DNA of 64,000 bases from Pseudomonas tolaasii NCPPB 2192 (GTDB lineage Bacteria; Pseudomonadota; Gammaproteobacteria; Pseudomonadales; Pseudomonadaceae): contig NZ_PHHD01000001.1 in assembly GCF_002813445.1 (NCBI RefSeq), positions 6,510,001 through 6,574,000 on the forward strand, written 5' to 3'. Shown piece after piece: positions 1-8,700 of the stretch. The translations under genes were made by a program, and so were the position numbers. Under the pieces are notes generated by a model. It was not told where the DNA came from and did not search any database. It worked only from the letters and a program-made list of their open reading frames with translations. The first letter of the stretch is position 1; the number at the start of each line of letters is the position of its first letter.

Positions 1-13
1 AAGAGGGTTTGCC

Positions 14-694
14 ATGTGCGGAAGACTGTCGCAGTACCGGGGAATCCACGACTTTGTCGCGGCGCTAAGCATGCCCAATGCCCTGGCAAACTCGGTGGGT
101 GATCAGCCGATCGAACGGTACAACGTCGCTCCAACGACTCACGTGGCGTTACTGCACCAGCAGGGTGAGTTGCTGCACGCCGATTCCGTGCGGTGGGGGT
201 GGCGCCCGCATTGGGCGAAAGACCGCGCTGCGCCCATCAACGCACGCGTCGAAAAGGTAGCCCACGGCCCGTTCTTCAGAGCTATCTGGCCACACCGTGC
301 GATCACACCCATCGACAATTGGTTCGAGTGGGTGGATGAAGGCGGACCGAAGAAACAGCCTTATCTGATCCGCAGGCGGGACGGCGCGCCGATCTTGTGC
401 GCAGCTATTGGTCAACTACCAGACGCAGATGAAGGCCCAGGTGAGCATGACGGCTTTGTGATCATCACCGCTGATAGCGCTGGTGGCATGGTGGACATCC
501 ATGACAGAAGGCCCGTTGTACTCACACCGGACCTTGCCCGTGAATGGCTGAACCCAGCTACGCCGAAGGAGCGTGCCGAGCAGATGGTATTGCACCAGGG
601 CGAGCCGGCCGAGACCTTTGAATGGTTCAAGGTCAGCACCGCCGTGGGCAACGTAAGAAACAAGGAAGCCTGTTTGATCGATCCGGTTCCTTAG
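14..694 (+). CDS. SOS response-associated peptidase (SRAP/YedK/HMCES family)
   Basis: Family members bind abasic sites in single-stranded DNA and form a covalent thiazolidine link through Cys2 after removal of Met1. Here Cys2 sits in MCGR, Asn76 in the INARVE segment, Glu105 in WFEW and His163 in DIHDRRP, which match the YedK active-site set. The length (226 aa) is normal. An AAGAGGG ribosome site precedes the ATG. The stop overlaps the convergent Dam-type gene by 4 bp. It lies left of the candidate cos site, where phiCTX-like phages carry accessory genes, so it is probably phage cargo rather than a host gene. Confidence 0.93.
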   Translation: MCGRLSQYRGIHDFVAALSMPNALANSVGDQPIERYNVAPTTHVALLHQQGELLHADSVRWGWRPHWAKDRAAPINARVEKVAHGPFFRAIWPHRAITPIDNWFEWVDEGGPKKQPYLIRRRDGAPILCAAIGQLPDADEGPGEHDGFVIITADSAGGMVDIHDRRPVVLTPDLAREWLNPATPKERAEQMVLHQGEPAETFEWFKVSTAVGNVRNKEACLIDPVP

Positions 695-1485
695 AACAGA
701 CCACCCAGTGCATCGGGTTCCCAATTCATGATCACCAGCTCTCCGCTGACCTCGGCTTTACCCTGCCGCTGATTGGTCGTGCTGTATCGGATATCTACCG
801 TTTCAAAGTGAAACCCGTCGAACACGCGTCGGATATCTGGGTGATCGTTGATGCTGACCATCACCTTCCCCTTGCACCGCCGCATGAAGTCAGCCATCCG
901 CTCATAGTTCTCAAACGGAAAGTCCACTCCATACCCTGCGGTCTGCCAGTAAGGCGGGTCCATGTAGTGGAAGGTGTGCGGCCGGTCGTACCGCTCTGCG
1001 CATTCCAGCCAGCCCAGGTTCTCAACGTAAGTGCCTGAGAGGCGCTGCCACGCGGCGGATAGGTTCTCCTCGATCCGTAGGAGGTTGATCGCCGGCCCCG
1101 TGGTGGCTGTGCCGAATGTCTGCCCGCTGACCTTCCCCGCAAACGCATGGTGCTGCAGGTAGAAAAACCGAGCAGCCCGCTGGATGTCAGTCAGCGTTTC
1201 CGGCCTGGTCATCTTCTGCCATTCAAATACCTGGCGTGAGCTGAGCGCCCACTTGAACTGGCGCACGAACTCTTCTAGGTGGTTCTGCACCACGCGGTAC
1301 AACGTCACTAGGTCGCCGTTGATGTCGTTGAGAACTTCAACAGGCGCAGCCTGGGGCCGCATGAAGTAAAGCGCGGCGCCCCCGGCAAAGACCTCGACGT
1401 AACATTCGTGAGGCGGGAACAGCGGGATAAGACGATCTGCCAGACGGCGCTTGCCGCCCATCCACGGGATTATTGGTGTGCTCAT
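691..1485 (-). CDS. Dam-type DNA N6-adenine methyltransferase (D12 class)
   Basis: A 264-aa alpha-class adenine methyltransferase. The N-terminus has PWMGGK (motif X, SAM contact), then FAGGAAL (motif I, SAM binding), and DPPYW (motif IV, catalytic) near residue 175. It would transfer a methyl group from SAM to adenine in a short DNA target that cannot be told from sequence. No restriction enzyme gene is adjacent, so it looks like an orphan methylase, useful against host restriction. It converges with the SRAP gene with a 4-bp overlap. It lies downstream of the portal gene, separated from it by the candidate cos region. Confidence 0.93.
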   Translation of the reverse strand: MSTPIIPWMGGKRRLADRLIPLFPPHECYVEVFAGGAALYFMRPQAAPVEVLNDINGDLVTLYRVVQNHLEEFVRQFKWALSSRQVFEWQKMTRPETLTDIQRAARFFYLQHHAFAGKVSGQTFGTATTGPAINLLRIEENLSAAWQRLSGTYVENLGWLECAERYDRPHTFHYMDPPYWQTAGYGVDFPFENYERMADFMRRCKGKVMVSINDHPDIRRVFDGFHFETVDIRYSTTNQRQGKAEVSGELVIMNWEPDALGGLF

Positions 1486-1543
1486 AAGTGATCCTTGTTT
1501 TGAAAATTGGATTCGCTTAGGCTTCGCACCCCCTGCGCAGTGG

Positions 1544-1565
1544 GGCGAGGCCTTGGTTGGAGCAC
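1544..1565. other. Candidate cos site (cohesive end) of the prophage
   Basis: In P2 the cos site lies immediately beyond the stop of the portal gene Q, and the P2 cohesive end begins GGCGAGGC and ends GCAC. This gene-free 156-bp stretch (1486-1641) has the same position and holds GGCGAGGC followed ten bases later by GCAC. The spacing differs from P2 (seven bases), so identity is tentative. The flanks are rich in short inverted repeats such as GCACCCC/GGGGC, as expected for terminase binding sites. Confidence 0.45.
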
Positions 1566-1641
1566 TCGGCGTGTTCGAGTGATTCAGCGTCGAGTTGGTG
1601 TTAGCGCACCAGCTCGTCGCCTCGTTTGCTGCGCGGGGGTA

Positions 1642-2694
1642 CTACTTCCCCCCCGTTGGAAGCTCAAATTCCTTGAAGCTGACAACCTCTTCACCCAGCC
1701 ACTCGTTGACCTGAGCCAACCGCGCCTGCAGCGGCTCCAGCTCGTTGACCGCCCAAACCTCAGCAGCCTCCCGCAACGACCCGAAACCACCCGCGTTCTG
1801 CGGCACGATGCCCATCAACTGCGGCGGAATGCGCAACGCCGCGAGCAGATCGTCGCGGCTGATGTTTTTGATCGAGCTGAATTCGTCCTTCGCCGCCACC
1901 TCACTGACCGGAATGAGCTGGATGCCATCTTTTTTCCCGGCTGGCGCGTAAACAAACAAGTTTCGGAAGTTGCCCGGACCTTTTGAGTTCTTCAGCGCGG
2001 TGCGCAGTGAGTCGATGTCCTCCTCCTTCTGCGCCGCGTCGGTCATGTACAAGATGAAGCCGGCGTGACTGCCGTTGTTGTAGTACTTGCGGCGAAACAA
2101 CGTGGCGCTCTCGTTGAGCAACGCGCTCTGCAGCGCAGCCAGCCACTCCGGTAGGCCGTAGATCTCCTGATTGATATCCGCCTCGCGCAGGTGGCAGATC
2201 GATCCCAACGCAAACTCATGTTCATCTTTCCAGCCACGCACCTGGTAATAGGACTCCATGTCCACGCCCCGGCGCATGTACTTCGCCAAGGGCGGCAGCA
2301 GGCCCATAGTGTTGCGGAGCATGTTGTTCCGCTTCTCCAAGTAGCAGTTGCCGCACCAGAGCCAATCCAGGGCGAACTGCTCAAATGCCTGACGGGTCAG
2401 CAGTCTGTGGGGAACAAACGTGCGGGCCAGCATGTTGCGCTTGAAGTTCAGCCCGGACTGTAAGTACACGCTGGCGCGCGTCGTTTTGGCCAGGCCGTCC
2501 ATGGACATAGGTGTTTCAAACCAACGCCCATTGGCCCAGCACTCCAGATAGTCGAGGATCTCCCGGCTATCCAGCACCGGTGCTGGGTCACCAAAAGTAA
2601 ACGCTTCGACCGGCCCGGATTCAGGCGGCAACACGTCCCCTTCAATGGGAGGCTGAGCGGTGGCCAGCTGGGTTACGCGCTTACGTTTGCTCAT
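1642..2694 (-). CDS. Phage portal protein (P2 gpQ family)
   Basis: Forms the dodecameric ring at the capsid vertex through which DNA is packaged and to which the tail joins. The 350-aa product matches the PBSX/P2 portal family, with LECWANGRWFETP early and LRIPPQLMGIVPQNAGGF near the C-terminus. The chosen ATG (MSKRKRVTQL) overlaps the terminase stop by one base (TGATG), which suits translational coupling. A longer reading of 377 aa is possible but has no family support in its first 27 residues. It is the last structural gene of the minus-strand unit. Confidence 0.95.
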   Translation of the reverse strand: MSKRKRVTQLATAQPPIEGDVLPPESGPVEAFTFGDPAPVLDSREILDYLECWANGRWFETPMSMDGLAKTTRASVYLQSGLNFKRNMLARTFVPHRLLTRQAFEQFALDWLWCGNCYLEKRNNMLRNTMGLLPPLAKYMRRGVDMESYYQVRGWKDEHEFALGSICHLREADINQEIYGLPEWLAALQSALLNESATLFRRKYYNNGSHAGFILYMTDAAQKEEDIDSLRTALKNSKGPGNFRNLFVYAPAGKKDGIQLIPVSEVAAKDEFSSIKNISRDDLLAALRIPPQLMGIVPQNAGGFGSLREAAEVWAVNELEPLQARLAQVNEWLGEEVVSFKEFELPTGGK

Positions 2695-4451
2695 CAATAG
2701 GACTCCATAAATCCGGTGTTCGCCGTGGTCTGCCCTTCGAGGGGTTCGTTGTGCAGTGCGTGGAACGTCGCCCACGCCAAATCGGCATGGCCGGTTTCGT
2801 CAGTGCGACCGGCCGTGTAAGTGAACTGGCGCCCGGAGGCGGTGACTGTTTTGCGGATAGCCATCAACGACTGAGCCATGTCCGTCCAACCGGCATCGAA
2901 CTCCAGACGGCCGTTCTTGATGACGTCGTAAGCCTTCAACACCAGGCGTGTTTTGACTTCGGGCGAGTAGCTGAAGGTGGTGATGTTCGGGAAAAATTGC
3001 TTAACCAACTGGGCCACGCCCGAACCCATGCCAGTGATGTCGATACCGATATAGGTCACCCAGTAGCGCCTGGTGACCTGGCGGATCGATTCTGCCTGGG
3101 CGGCAAAGTCCATCCCCCGGAATTGGTGTCTCTCCAGCACGCGGAACTTGCCGCCGGGTACAGTCGGTGGCGCAATTACCACCAGTGCGGCGCTGTCGCC
3201 ACTTTCGGCCGGGTCGTAGCCGACCCAAACCTGACGATCCCCAAAAGGACGCGCGGCAAATGGTTTGTAGTCCTCGGCCCATAGGTCCCAACTATCCACC
3301 ATGCAGGGCTGCAACATCGCCAGCGGGAAAATGCTGGCTCCGTCGTCGATGAATTGGCACATCAGCAGGTTCTGGAAGGCCTCGGCATCGTACTCCTGGC
3401 GCAGCTCGTCCAGGTCGAACAAGTCGCACCCGCGGTCTTCCGCATCCAGAATAGTGACGATCTGCCGCCAAACACGGTCCTCACACAGCCGGCCCTGTTG
3501 CAGAGAATCGTGAGAAACGTCGATTTTGACGCGTTGCGCCGCCGGCTTGCCTTTGTTGAATCGCTCGCCAGTCCAGAACGTATAGGCTTCGTGCGCCATG
3601 CTGGAAGGCGTCGAAAAGTAGGTTCGACGGTATTGCTTCTGCATCGCCATGCCGCTGGCGACCTTGTTCAATTCCTTGAACTTGAAGGTCCAGAAAAATT
3701 CGTCGAAGTAGAAATTACCGTGGTAGCCCTGGGCCGTCCGAGCATTGGTACCGAGGAAGTGCAGCTCGGCGCCATTACCCAGAATGATCGGGTCGCCCGT
3801 CAGCTCAACACCGACTACCTCACGGGCAAAGGCCTGAATGTAGGCCTTGAAAATGTGTGCCTGGTTTTTCGAGGCCGACAGGAAAATCTGGTTACGACCT
3901 GTCGTCAGCGCATCGATCAGCGCTTCACGGGCGAAATAGTAGGTCGCGCCGATCTGCCGTGACTTGAGTATCGCGCGGGTTCGCTGATTGCCGGCTTTGT
4001 ACCAATCCAGCTGATACCCGAAACAGCCGTCAATGAACGCTTCGGTCAGCTTTTCAATGTGTTCTTCGTCGAACTCGTTACGTTTCGGCGCCTTCTTCGG
4101 CCCCTCATTGCGTTTCGCCAGGTTCGGATTCAGCTCGGTTTCTGTACCGCCTTCGTTGAAGCGCTGGATACGGGCTTGCCGCTCCAGCTGGCGGTGCAGC
4201 AGGTCAATCTCCTTGTAGTCCGACCCTGACTTGGGATCTTTCAGGATCAACTGAACCAAGCGGGCTTCGGTCGCCGCCTGGATGCGTTCCAGCGGCGTCG
4301 CTCGGTCCCATTCGTCCCGAGCCTTCCAGCTGTGGAGAGTCTTTTCCTTCTCCCCGATCAGTTCGGCGATCTCGCACACGCGATAGCCCTGCCAGTAAAG
4401 GTGCTTGGCATGGCGGCGGTGATCGGTGGGTAGGTCGACGATGGCATTCAT
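2694..4451 (-). CDS. Terminase large subunit, ATPase/nuclease (P2 gpP family)
   Basis: Motor of DNA packaging. The 585-aa protein starts with a helix-turn-helix region (residues about 25-55, VCEIAELIGEKEKTLHSW), then the ATPase with a Walker A-like segment LKSRQIGATYY and a Walker B-like FYFDEFFW, then an RNase H-like nuclease with WVGYDPAESGDSAAL. The start MNAIVDLPTD was chosen because P2 family members begin there; the upstream 19 codons look non-coding. It is the first gene of the minus-strand unit and diverges from the scaffold gene across a symmetric late-activator box at 4499-4517. Confidence 0.95.
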   Translation of the reverse strand: MNAIVDLPTDHRRHAKHLYWQGYRVCEIAELIGEKEKTLHSWKARDEWDRATPLERIQAATEARLVQLILKDPKSGSDYKEIDLLHRQLERQARIQRFNEGGTETELNPNLAKRNEGPKKAPKRNEFDEEHIEKLTEAFIDGCFGYQLDWYKAGNQRTRAILKSRQIGATYYFAREALIDALTTGRNQIFLSASKNQAHIFKAYIQAFAREVVGVELTGDPIILGNGAELHFLGTNARTAQGYHGNFYFDEFFWTFKFKELNKVASGMAMQKQYRRTYFSTPSSMAHEAYTFWTGERFNKGKPAAQRVKIDVSHDSLQQGRLCEDRVWRQIVTILDAEDRGCDLFDLDELRQEYDAEAFQNLLMCQFIDDGASIFPLAMLQPCMVDSWDLWAEDYKPFAARPFGDRQVWVGYDPAESGDSAALVVIAPPTVPGGKFRVLERHQFRGMDFAAQAESIRQVTRRYWVTYIGIDITGMGSGVAQLVKQFFPNITTFSYSPEVKTRLVLKAYDVIKNGRLEFDAGWTDMAQSLMAIRKTVTASGRQFTYTAGRTDETGHADLAWATFHALHNEPLEGQTTANTGFMESY

Positions 4452-4498
4452 GGCGCAGATGCTGCCGCCCGCGCGCGAACAGTTCCCCCTCCGCCCTT

Positions 4499-4517
4499 TG
4501 TAGATCAACGATCTACA
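4499..4517. promoter_or_regulatory. Late-activator (Ogr-type) box, divergent gpP/gpO promoters
   Basis: TGTAGATCAACGATCTACA is a perfect inverted repeat of TGTAGATC around AAC (extended by one more pair on each side). P2 late promoters carry a TGT-N12-ACA site for Ogr centred near -55; here the spacing is N13. Two more boxes with the same spacing occur before gpV and gpFI. Being symmetric and placed between the divergent terminase and scaffold genes, it could serve both directions. Confidence 0.7.
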
Positions 4518-4603
4518 ACAGCGTCTCGTTGCCCGTCGCGCCCGCGCTCAACAACATGCGCTCATCGCCAAGGCAGACTGCCACCGCATTGAGGGATTCA
4601 CGC

Positions 4604-5482
4604 ATGGCCGGCAAAACCGACAACCCAGCCAAGAAACAACGCTCCAAGTTCTTCCGCGTCGCCGTTGAAGGCGCCACTACCGATGGTCGCCAGATCGAAC
4701 GCCAATGGCTGGTCGACGCTGCCGAGACCTACAGCCAGAACACCTACGGTGCGCGGGTTTGGATTGAGCATATGCGCAGCTTGCTGCCGGACAGCCCTTT
4801 CCGGGCCTACGGCGATGTGGTCGCGCTTAAGACTGAGGAAGTCGAGATTGCCGGGGCCAAAAAATTGGCCTTGTTCGCGCAAATCGAACCGACCTCCGAC
4901 CTGATCGCCATGAACAAAGCACGGCAGAAGCTGTACACCAGCATCGAGATTCGGCCGAAATTCGCCGACACCGGCCGCGCCTATTTGGACGGCATCGCCG
5001 TTACCGATACCCCTGCCAGCCTGGGCACTGAGATGCTGACGTTCAGCGCTCAGCACCCGGACATGAACCCACTGACCAGTCGCAAACGCGATCCCGGCAA
5101 CCTCTTCTCTGAGGTCGTCGAGATTGAACTTGAATTCGAAGAAGTTGAGGACGAAAGCGGCAAAGTCGCAGGCCTGTTTAGCCGCGTTCTCGACCTACTC
5201 GGTAAGAGCAAGGACAAGGAAGGCAAGGACGCCGCTCTATTCACTGAACTCGGCGAGGCTGTTGAAGCCATGGCCGAGCATGTCGCCGGTCAGGGCGAAG
5301 CCTTTACCGCCGAAAAAACCGCCCGCGAAAAACTGCAGACCGCTCACGAGAAGCTGTCTGCCGACTTCACGGCGTTGGTTCAACAGCTCGAAAAAACCCC
5401 GGACACCACCGGCCAGAAACCGCAGTACTCCGTTCGCCCGCCGGCTACGGGCGGTGACGGCGCACTCGTCACCGACTGCTGA
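4604..5482 (+). CDS. Capsid scaffolding protein / maturation protease (P2 gpO family)
   Basis: gpO guides capsid assembly and cleaves itself and the capsid proteins. The 292-aa product has the family N-terminus (SKFFRVAVEGATTDGR), the conserved protease region up to about residue 150 including VWIEHMR and the TDTPASLGTEML segment, and a charged helical C-terminal scaffold region. The ATG at 4604 follows a GAGGGATT ribosome site; an upstream reading from 4529 lacks one. It leads the head gene cluster. Confidence 0.94.
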   Translation: MAGKTDNPAKKQRSKFFRVAVEGATTDGRQIERQWLVDAAETYSQNTYGARVWIEHMRSLLPDSPFRAYGDVVALKTEEVEIAGAKKLALFAQIEPTSDLIAMNKARQKLYTSIEIRPKFADTGRAYLDGIAVTDTPASLGTEMLTFSAQHPDMNPLTSRKRDPGNLFSEVVEIELEFEEVEDESGKVAGLFSRVLDLLGKSKDKEGKDAALFTELGEAVEAMAEHVAGQGEAFTAEKTAREKLQTAHEKLSADFTALVQQLEKTPDTTGQKPQYSVRPPATGGDGALVTDC

Positions 5483-5527
5483 TCCAGATCACGGACAACA
5501 CCCAGCCAAGGAACATCGGAGAACACC

Positions 5528-6535
5528 ATGCGTAACGATACTCGCGTTCTTTTCAACGCTTACCTGCAACAACTCGCCCAATTGCACGGCGTGAGCGACG
5601 TCACCACCAAATTCACAGCCGCTCCATCCGTTGCCCAGACGTTGGAAACCCGTATGCAGGAGTCGAGCGCGTTTCTCAGCTCGATCAACGTGTATGGCGT
5701 GTCCGAACAATCGGGCGAAAAAATCGGTATTGGCATCGACGGCACCATCGCCGGCACAACCGATACCACTCAGCAAGACCGCGAGCCGCGTGACCCTACC
5801 GGCCTGGACAACCGTGGGTACACCTGCACCCAAACCAACTTCGATACCGGCCTGCGTTACCAGAAGCTGGATCAATGGGCCAAGTTCAAAGACTTCCAGG
5901 CGCGTATCCGTGACGCCATCATCCGGGCTCAGGCGCTTAACCGGATCATGATTGGCTGGAACGGGACCAGCCGTGCGGCGACCTCCAAACCGGACATCAA
6001 CAAGCTGCTGCAGGACGTTAACGTCGGATGGCTGCAAAAGATGCGCCTGGAGAACCCTGCACGCGTTATGAAAGAAGTGGTCGACGGCAGCGGCAAGATC
6101 CAGATCGGCGCGGGCAAAGACTTCGAAAACATCGACGCCCTGGTCGTGAGCATGGTCAACGAGTTCATCGAGCCCTGGTACCAAGAAGACACTGACCTGG
6201 TGGTAATCTGCGGTCGCCAGCTGCTGGCCGACAAGTACTTCCCGATCATCAACAAAACCCAAGCGCCGACCGAAATACTTGCGGCCGATATCGTCACCAG
6301 CCAGAAGCGCATCGGCAACCTGCCGGCGGTGCGAGTGCCTCACTTCCCGCCGAACGGCCTGCTGGTTACCCGCCTCGACAACCTGTCGATCTACTGGCAG
6401 GAAGGCACCCGCCGCCGCACGGTGGTGGATAACGCCAAACGCGACCGTATTGAAAACTACGAGTCGGTCAATGAAGCCTACGTGATCGAAGACCTTGGCT
6501 GCGCTGCCATGGCCGAAAACATCATCCTGAGCTAA
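5528..6535 (+). CDS. Major capsid protein (P2 gpN family)
   Basis: The 335-aa protein is full length for the P2 capsid family. Its start (MRNDTRVLFNAYLQQLAQLH) and the central WNGTSRAATS and NPLLQDVN-like region (here KPDINKLLQDVNVGWLQ) are typical. The N-terminal part is normally removed by the gpO protease. It forms the icosahedral shell. A clear ribosome site (GGAG before the ATG) is present and the gene lies 45 bp after the scaffold gene. Confidence 0.96.
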   Translation: MRNDTRVLFNAYLQQLAQLHGVSDVTTKFTAAPSVAQTLETRMQESSAFLSSINVYGVSEQSGEKIGIGIDGTIAGTTDTTQQDREPRDPTGLDNRGYTCTQTNFDTGLRYQKLDQWAKFKDFQARIRDAIIRAQALNRIMIGWNGTSRAATSKPDINKLLQDVNVGWLQKMRLENPARVMKEVVDGSGKIQIGAGKDFENIDALVVSMVNEFIEPWYQEDTDLVVICGRQLLADKYFPIINKTQAPTEILAADIVTSQKRIGNLPAVRVPHFPPNGLLVTRLDNLSIYWQEGTRRRTVVDNAKRDRIENYESVNEAYVIEDLGCAAMAENIILS

Positions 6536-6546
6536 GGCGCGCAACC

Positions 6547-7263
6547 ATGACCAATCCTTGCCGTCGTCACTTCCAGCGAGTCACCGCAGCCGTTGCAGCG
6601 GCTGCCGTGGCCGGCCCTGCCATGACCATGGAAGGTTCGACCGTATACGAACTGCACCTGGCGAAGCTCCAACAGGACTACCTGCGTCTGAAACAGGTGC
6701 AGTCGACCGAAGGTAAAGCGGAGCTGAAAAAGCAGCTGCTGCCCGAATACATCCCGTACGTGGAAGGTGTTCTGGCAGGAGGCAAAGGCGCGCAGGACCA
6801 GGTGCTGACCACCCTGATGGTTTGGCGAATGGATGCCGGCGATTTTTCCGGCGCCCTGGACATCGCCGAGTACGTCATCGAACACGCACTGCTGATGCCT
6901 GACCGCTTCGAGCGCACGACCGGCACTATCGTCGCCGAAGAAATCGCTGAAGTTGCCCTGAAAGCACAGAAGGCCGGTGGCACGTTCGACGTGAATCTGC
7001 TGCTGCGCACTGAGCAAATCGCAGGTGAAGAAGACATGCCCGACCAGGCCAAGGCCAAGCTACATCTCGCCCTGGGCAAGGCATTTGCCGAGATGGTTTC
7101 CGACGATGACACGTCAGAGAGCAAGGTAATCGCCCTGTGTAACCTGGAGTCCTCGAAAAAATACCTGGCCCGTGCCATCGAGTTAAACACCAACTGCGGT
7201 GGCAAAAAGGATCTGGAGCGCGTTGAGCGCCTCCTCAAGAAATACGCTGCTCCCAGCAGCTAA
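6547..7263 (+). CDS. Terminase small subunit / endonuclease (P2 gpM family)
   Basis: The 238-aa product starts with MTNPCRRHFQRVTAA, close to the P2 gpM family start, and carries the conserved region with EYIPYVEGVL and AEYVIEHALLMPDRFERT. gpM recognises cos and works with gpP to cut and load the genome. It begins 11 bp after the capsid gene, so the two are cotranscribed. A 102-bp gap with a GC-rich inverted repeat separates it from gpL. Confidence 0.93.
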   Translation: MTNPCRRHFQRVTAAVAAAAVAGPAMTMEGSTVYELHLAKLQQDYLRLKQVQSTEGKAELKKQLLPEYIPYVEGVLAGGKGAQDQVLTTLMVWRMDAGDFSGALDIAEYVIEHALLMPDRFERTTGTIVAEEIAEVALKAQKAGGTFDVNLLLRTEQIAGEEDMPDQAKAKLHLALGKAFAEMVSDDDTSESKVIALCNLESSKKYLARAIELNTNCGGKKDLERVERLLKKYAAPSS

Positions 7264-7365
7264 CCGAGCGTCCCCACGCACCCCGCCGGCTCGGGGCGGA
7301 TCGGCCAGGCCGCTCCTCCTGAACGTGAAGCCCCGACCACCGGCGATCTATTTCTGAGTACAGTC

Positions 7366-7827
7366 ATGAGCGCATTTGTAGCCAGCGGCCCAGTTACCGG
7401 AGGCCATATCAACACCGACCCGTTCTGGCCGTCGATTGATCTGGACAACCTGCGCGCCACCCTGCGAATCGATGCCAGCGTCACCCCAGCTCGCCTGGAA
7501 ACCGCCGTGATCGCTGCCGCAATCAACCTCAACCGTGAGTTGAGCGACTGGCGAGCAGCTCAGCAGGCCGCCGGCTACACCACGTTGGATGAAGTCCCTG
7601 GTGATCGGATCAAAGACGTATCGGTAAAGGCCCACCTCTACCGCCGAGCGATCGAAGCCGGCACCGGCGCCGAAGTATGCGAGCGGTACCGCGACTACAG
7701 CGCTACCAACACGGGCAACAACAAGGCCGAAGAGGTTGCCCCCAGCATCGACGATTACCGGCGCGACCTAAGGTGGGCCATACGCGACTTTCTTGAAAAA
7801 AGTCGCACCACCGTGGAGCTGATCTGA
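7366..7827 (+). CDS. Head completion/stabilisation protein (P2 gpL family)
   Basis: The 153-aa product has the gpL features: WPSIDLDNLRATLRIDASVTPARLE near the start and a C-terminal DYRRDLRWAIRDFLEKSR segment. gpL seals the filled head at the portal vertex. The stop overlaps the first base of the gpX start (TGATG), so translation of the two is probably coupled. Confidence 0.93.
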   Translation: MSAFVASGPVTGGHINTDPFWPSIDLDNLRATLRIDASVTPARLETAVIAAAINLNRELSDWRAAQQAAGYTTLDEVPGDRIKDVSVKAHLYRRAIEAGTGAEVCERYRDYSATNTGNNKAEEVAPSIDDYRRDLRWAIRDFLEKSRTTVELI

Positions 7828-8039
7828 TGCCCACCGCAGTGCGCGCCAACCAAAACGACACCGTCGATGCCCTTTGCTGGCGATTTTACGGCCGCACTGC
7901 AGGCGTCACGGAGGCCGTGCTGGAGGCTAACCCCGGCCTGGCCGACCATGGGCCAATCCTGCCTCAAGGCCTTGTCATCAACATGCCCGAAGCCCAAACC
8001 AGCGCGCCCCAGCGGCAGATGGTGAACCTATGGGACTGA
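7827..8039 (+). CDS. Tail protein X (P2 gpX family, LysM-like)
   Basis: A 70-aa protein of the usual gpX length. It contains the short LysM-like pattern seen in this family (NQNDTVDALCWRFYGRT, then VLEANPGLADHGPILPQGLVINMP). It is required for tail assembly and probably sits at the baseplate or tail tip. It is coupled to gpL by overlapping stop and start codons. Confidence 0.94.
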   Translation: MPTAVRANQNDTVDALCWRFYGRTAGVTEAVLEANPGLADHGPILPQGLVINMPEAQTSAPQRQMVNLWD

Positions 8040-8066
8040 TCCTCTGCAACCAAGGAAACCCACACC

Positions 8067-8420
8067 ATGGCTGATCCGACTTCCAGCGTTGTGTCCGGCC
8101 TGCTTATTGGCTTGGGCCTGGCGAGCGTCACGCCCGTCATCGACGATGGCGCGCTATTCGGCGCCATCCTCGGTGCCTGGCTGGTTACCAGCACCAAGCG
8201 TGACCTCAAGGTCTGGCAGCGGCTGGGCTCACTGTTCCTGTCGGCCGGCGTGGGCTATCTGTTCGCGCCCATGGCCCTGCAGGCAATCCCGTTTATCACC
8301 AGCGGTGGGAGCGCCTTTATTTGTGCCCTGGTGGTCATCCCGATCAGCATCAAACTGATGGTGTGGGTGGAAAAGGCGGATATCTGGGACATCTGGCGTC
8401 GCATCCGAGGGGGCACCTGA
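8067..8420 (+). CDS. Putative phage holin (three to four membrane segments)
   Basis: The 117-aa product has hydrophobic segments at roughly residues 8-24, 28-41, 50-72 and 77-97 and a short charged tail. It occupies the gpY/holin place between gpX and the muramidase in P2-like phages of Pseudomonas. A holin would open the inner membrane so the muramidase, which has no signal peptide, can reach the cell wall. Family assignment rests on position and topology rather than a diagnostic motif. Confidence 0.75.
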   Translation: MADPTSSVVSGLLIGLGLASVTPVIDDGALFGAILGAWLVTSTKRDLKVWQRLGSLFLSAGVGYLFAPMALQAIPFITSGGSAFICALVVIPISIKLMVWVEKADIWDIWRRIRGGT

Positions 8421-8421
8421 C

Positions 8422-8700
8422 ATGCCGAACATCGAACTGGCCGTGCAGTTGATCGCGGCAATCGCCTACTTGCTGAGCGCTCTGCGCCTGGCCTGCTACA
8501 CCCGAGGCGAGGCGCGGTACCGGCGCAGCATCTCACTGCTGGCGAGCCTGTTTGGTGCCACGTTGTGCATCTGCGGACTGGAAATCTTGCTGGACCGTCA
8601 ACCAACCAGCCTTGGGCAGGCCGCATCCATAGTGCTGCTCTGCATCCTTATTTTCCGTTCACGCGGCAACGTCGCCGCCCTGTTGAGGCCCAGCGCATGA
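8422..8700 (+). CDS. Putative 3-TM phage holin (Phage_holin_3 type)
   Basis: A 92-aa membrane protein with three hydrophobic segments (about residues 8-22, 36-52, 64-77) separated by basic loops such as YTRGEARYRRS. Pseudomonas P2-like phages commonly carry two small membrane proteins in tandem here; one may be the holin and the other an antiholin. It starts one base after the previous stop and its own stop overlaps the muramidase start (ATGA). Confidence 0.75.
   Translation: MPNIELAVQLIAAIAYLLSALRLACYTRGEARYRRSISLLASLFGATLCICGLEILLDRQPTSLGQAASIVLLCILIFRSRGNVAALLRPSA

Noticed and set aside
1..700. attL of the prophage near the window start
   Set aside because: No copy of the tRNA-Ser 3' end (GGTGAAGGAGAG) was found before the portal gene.
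5489..6544. 351-aa open frame on the minus strand
   Set aside because: Antisense to the capsid gene, with poor start context and no domain.
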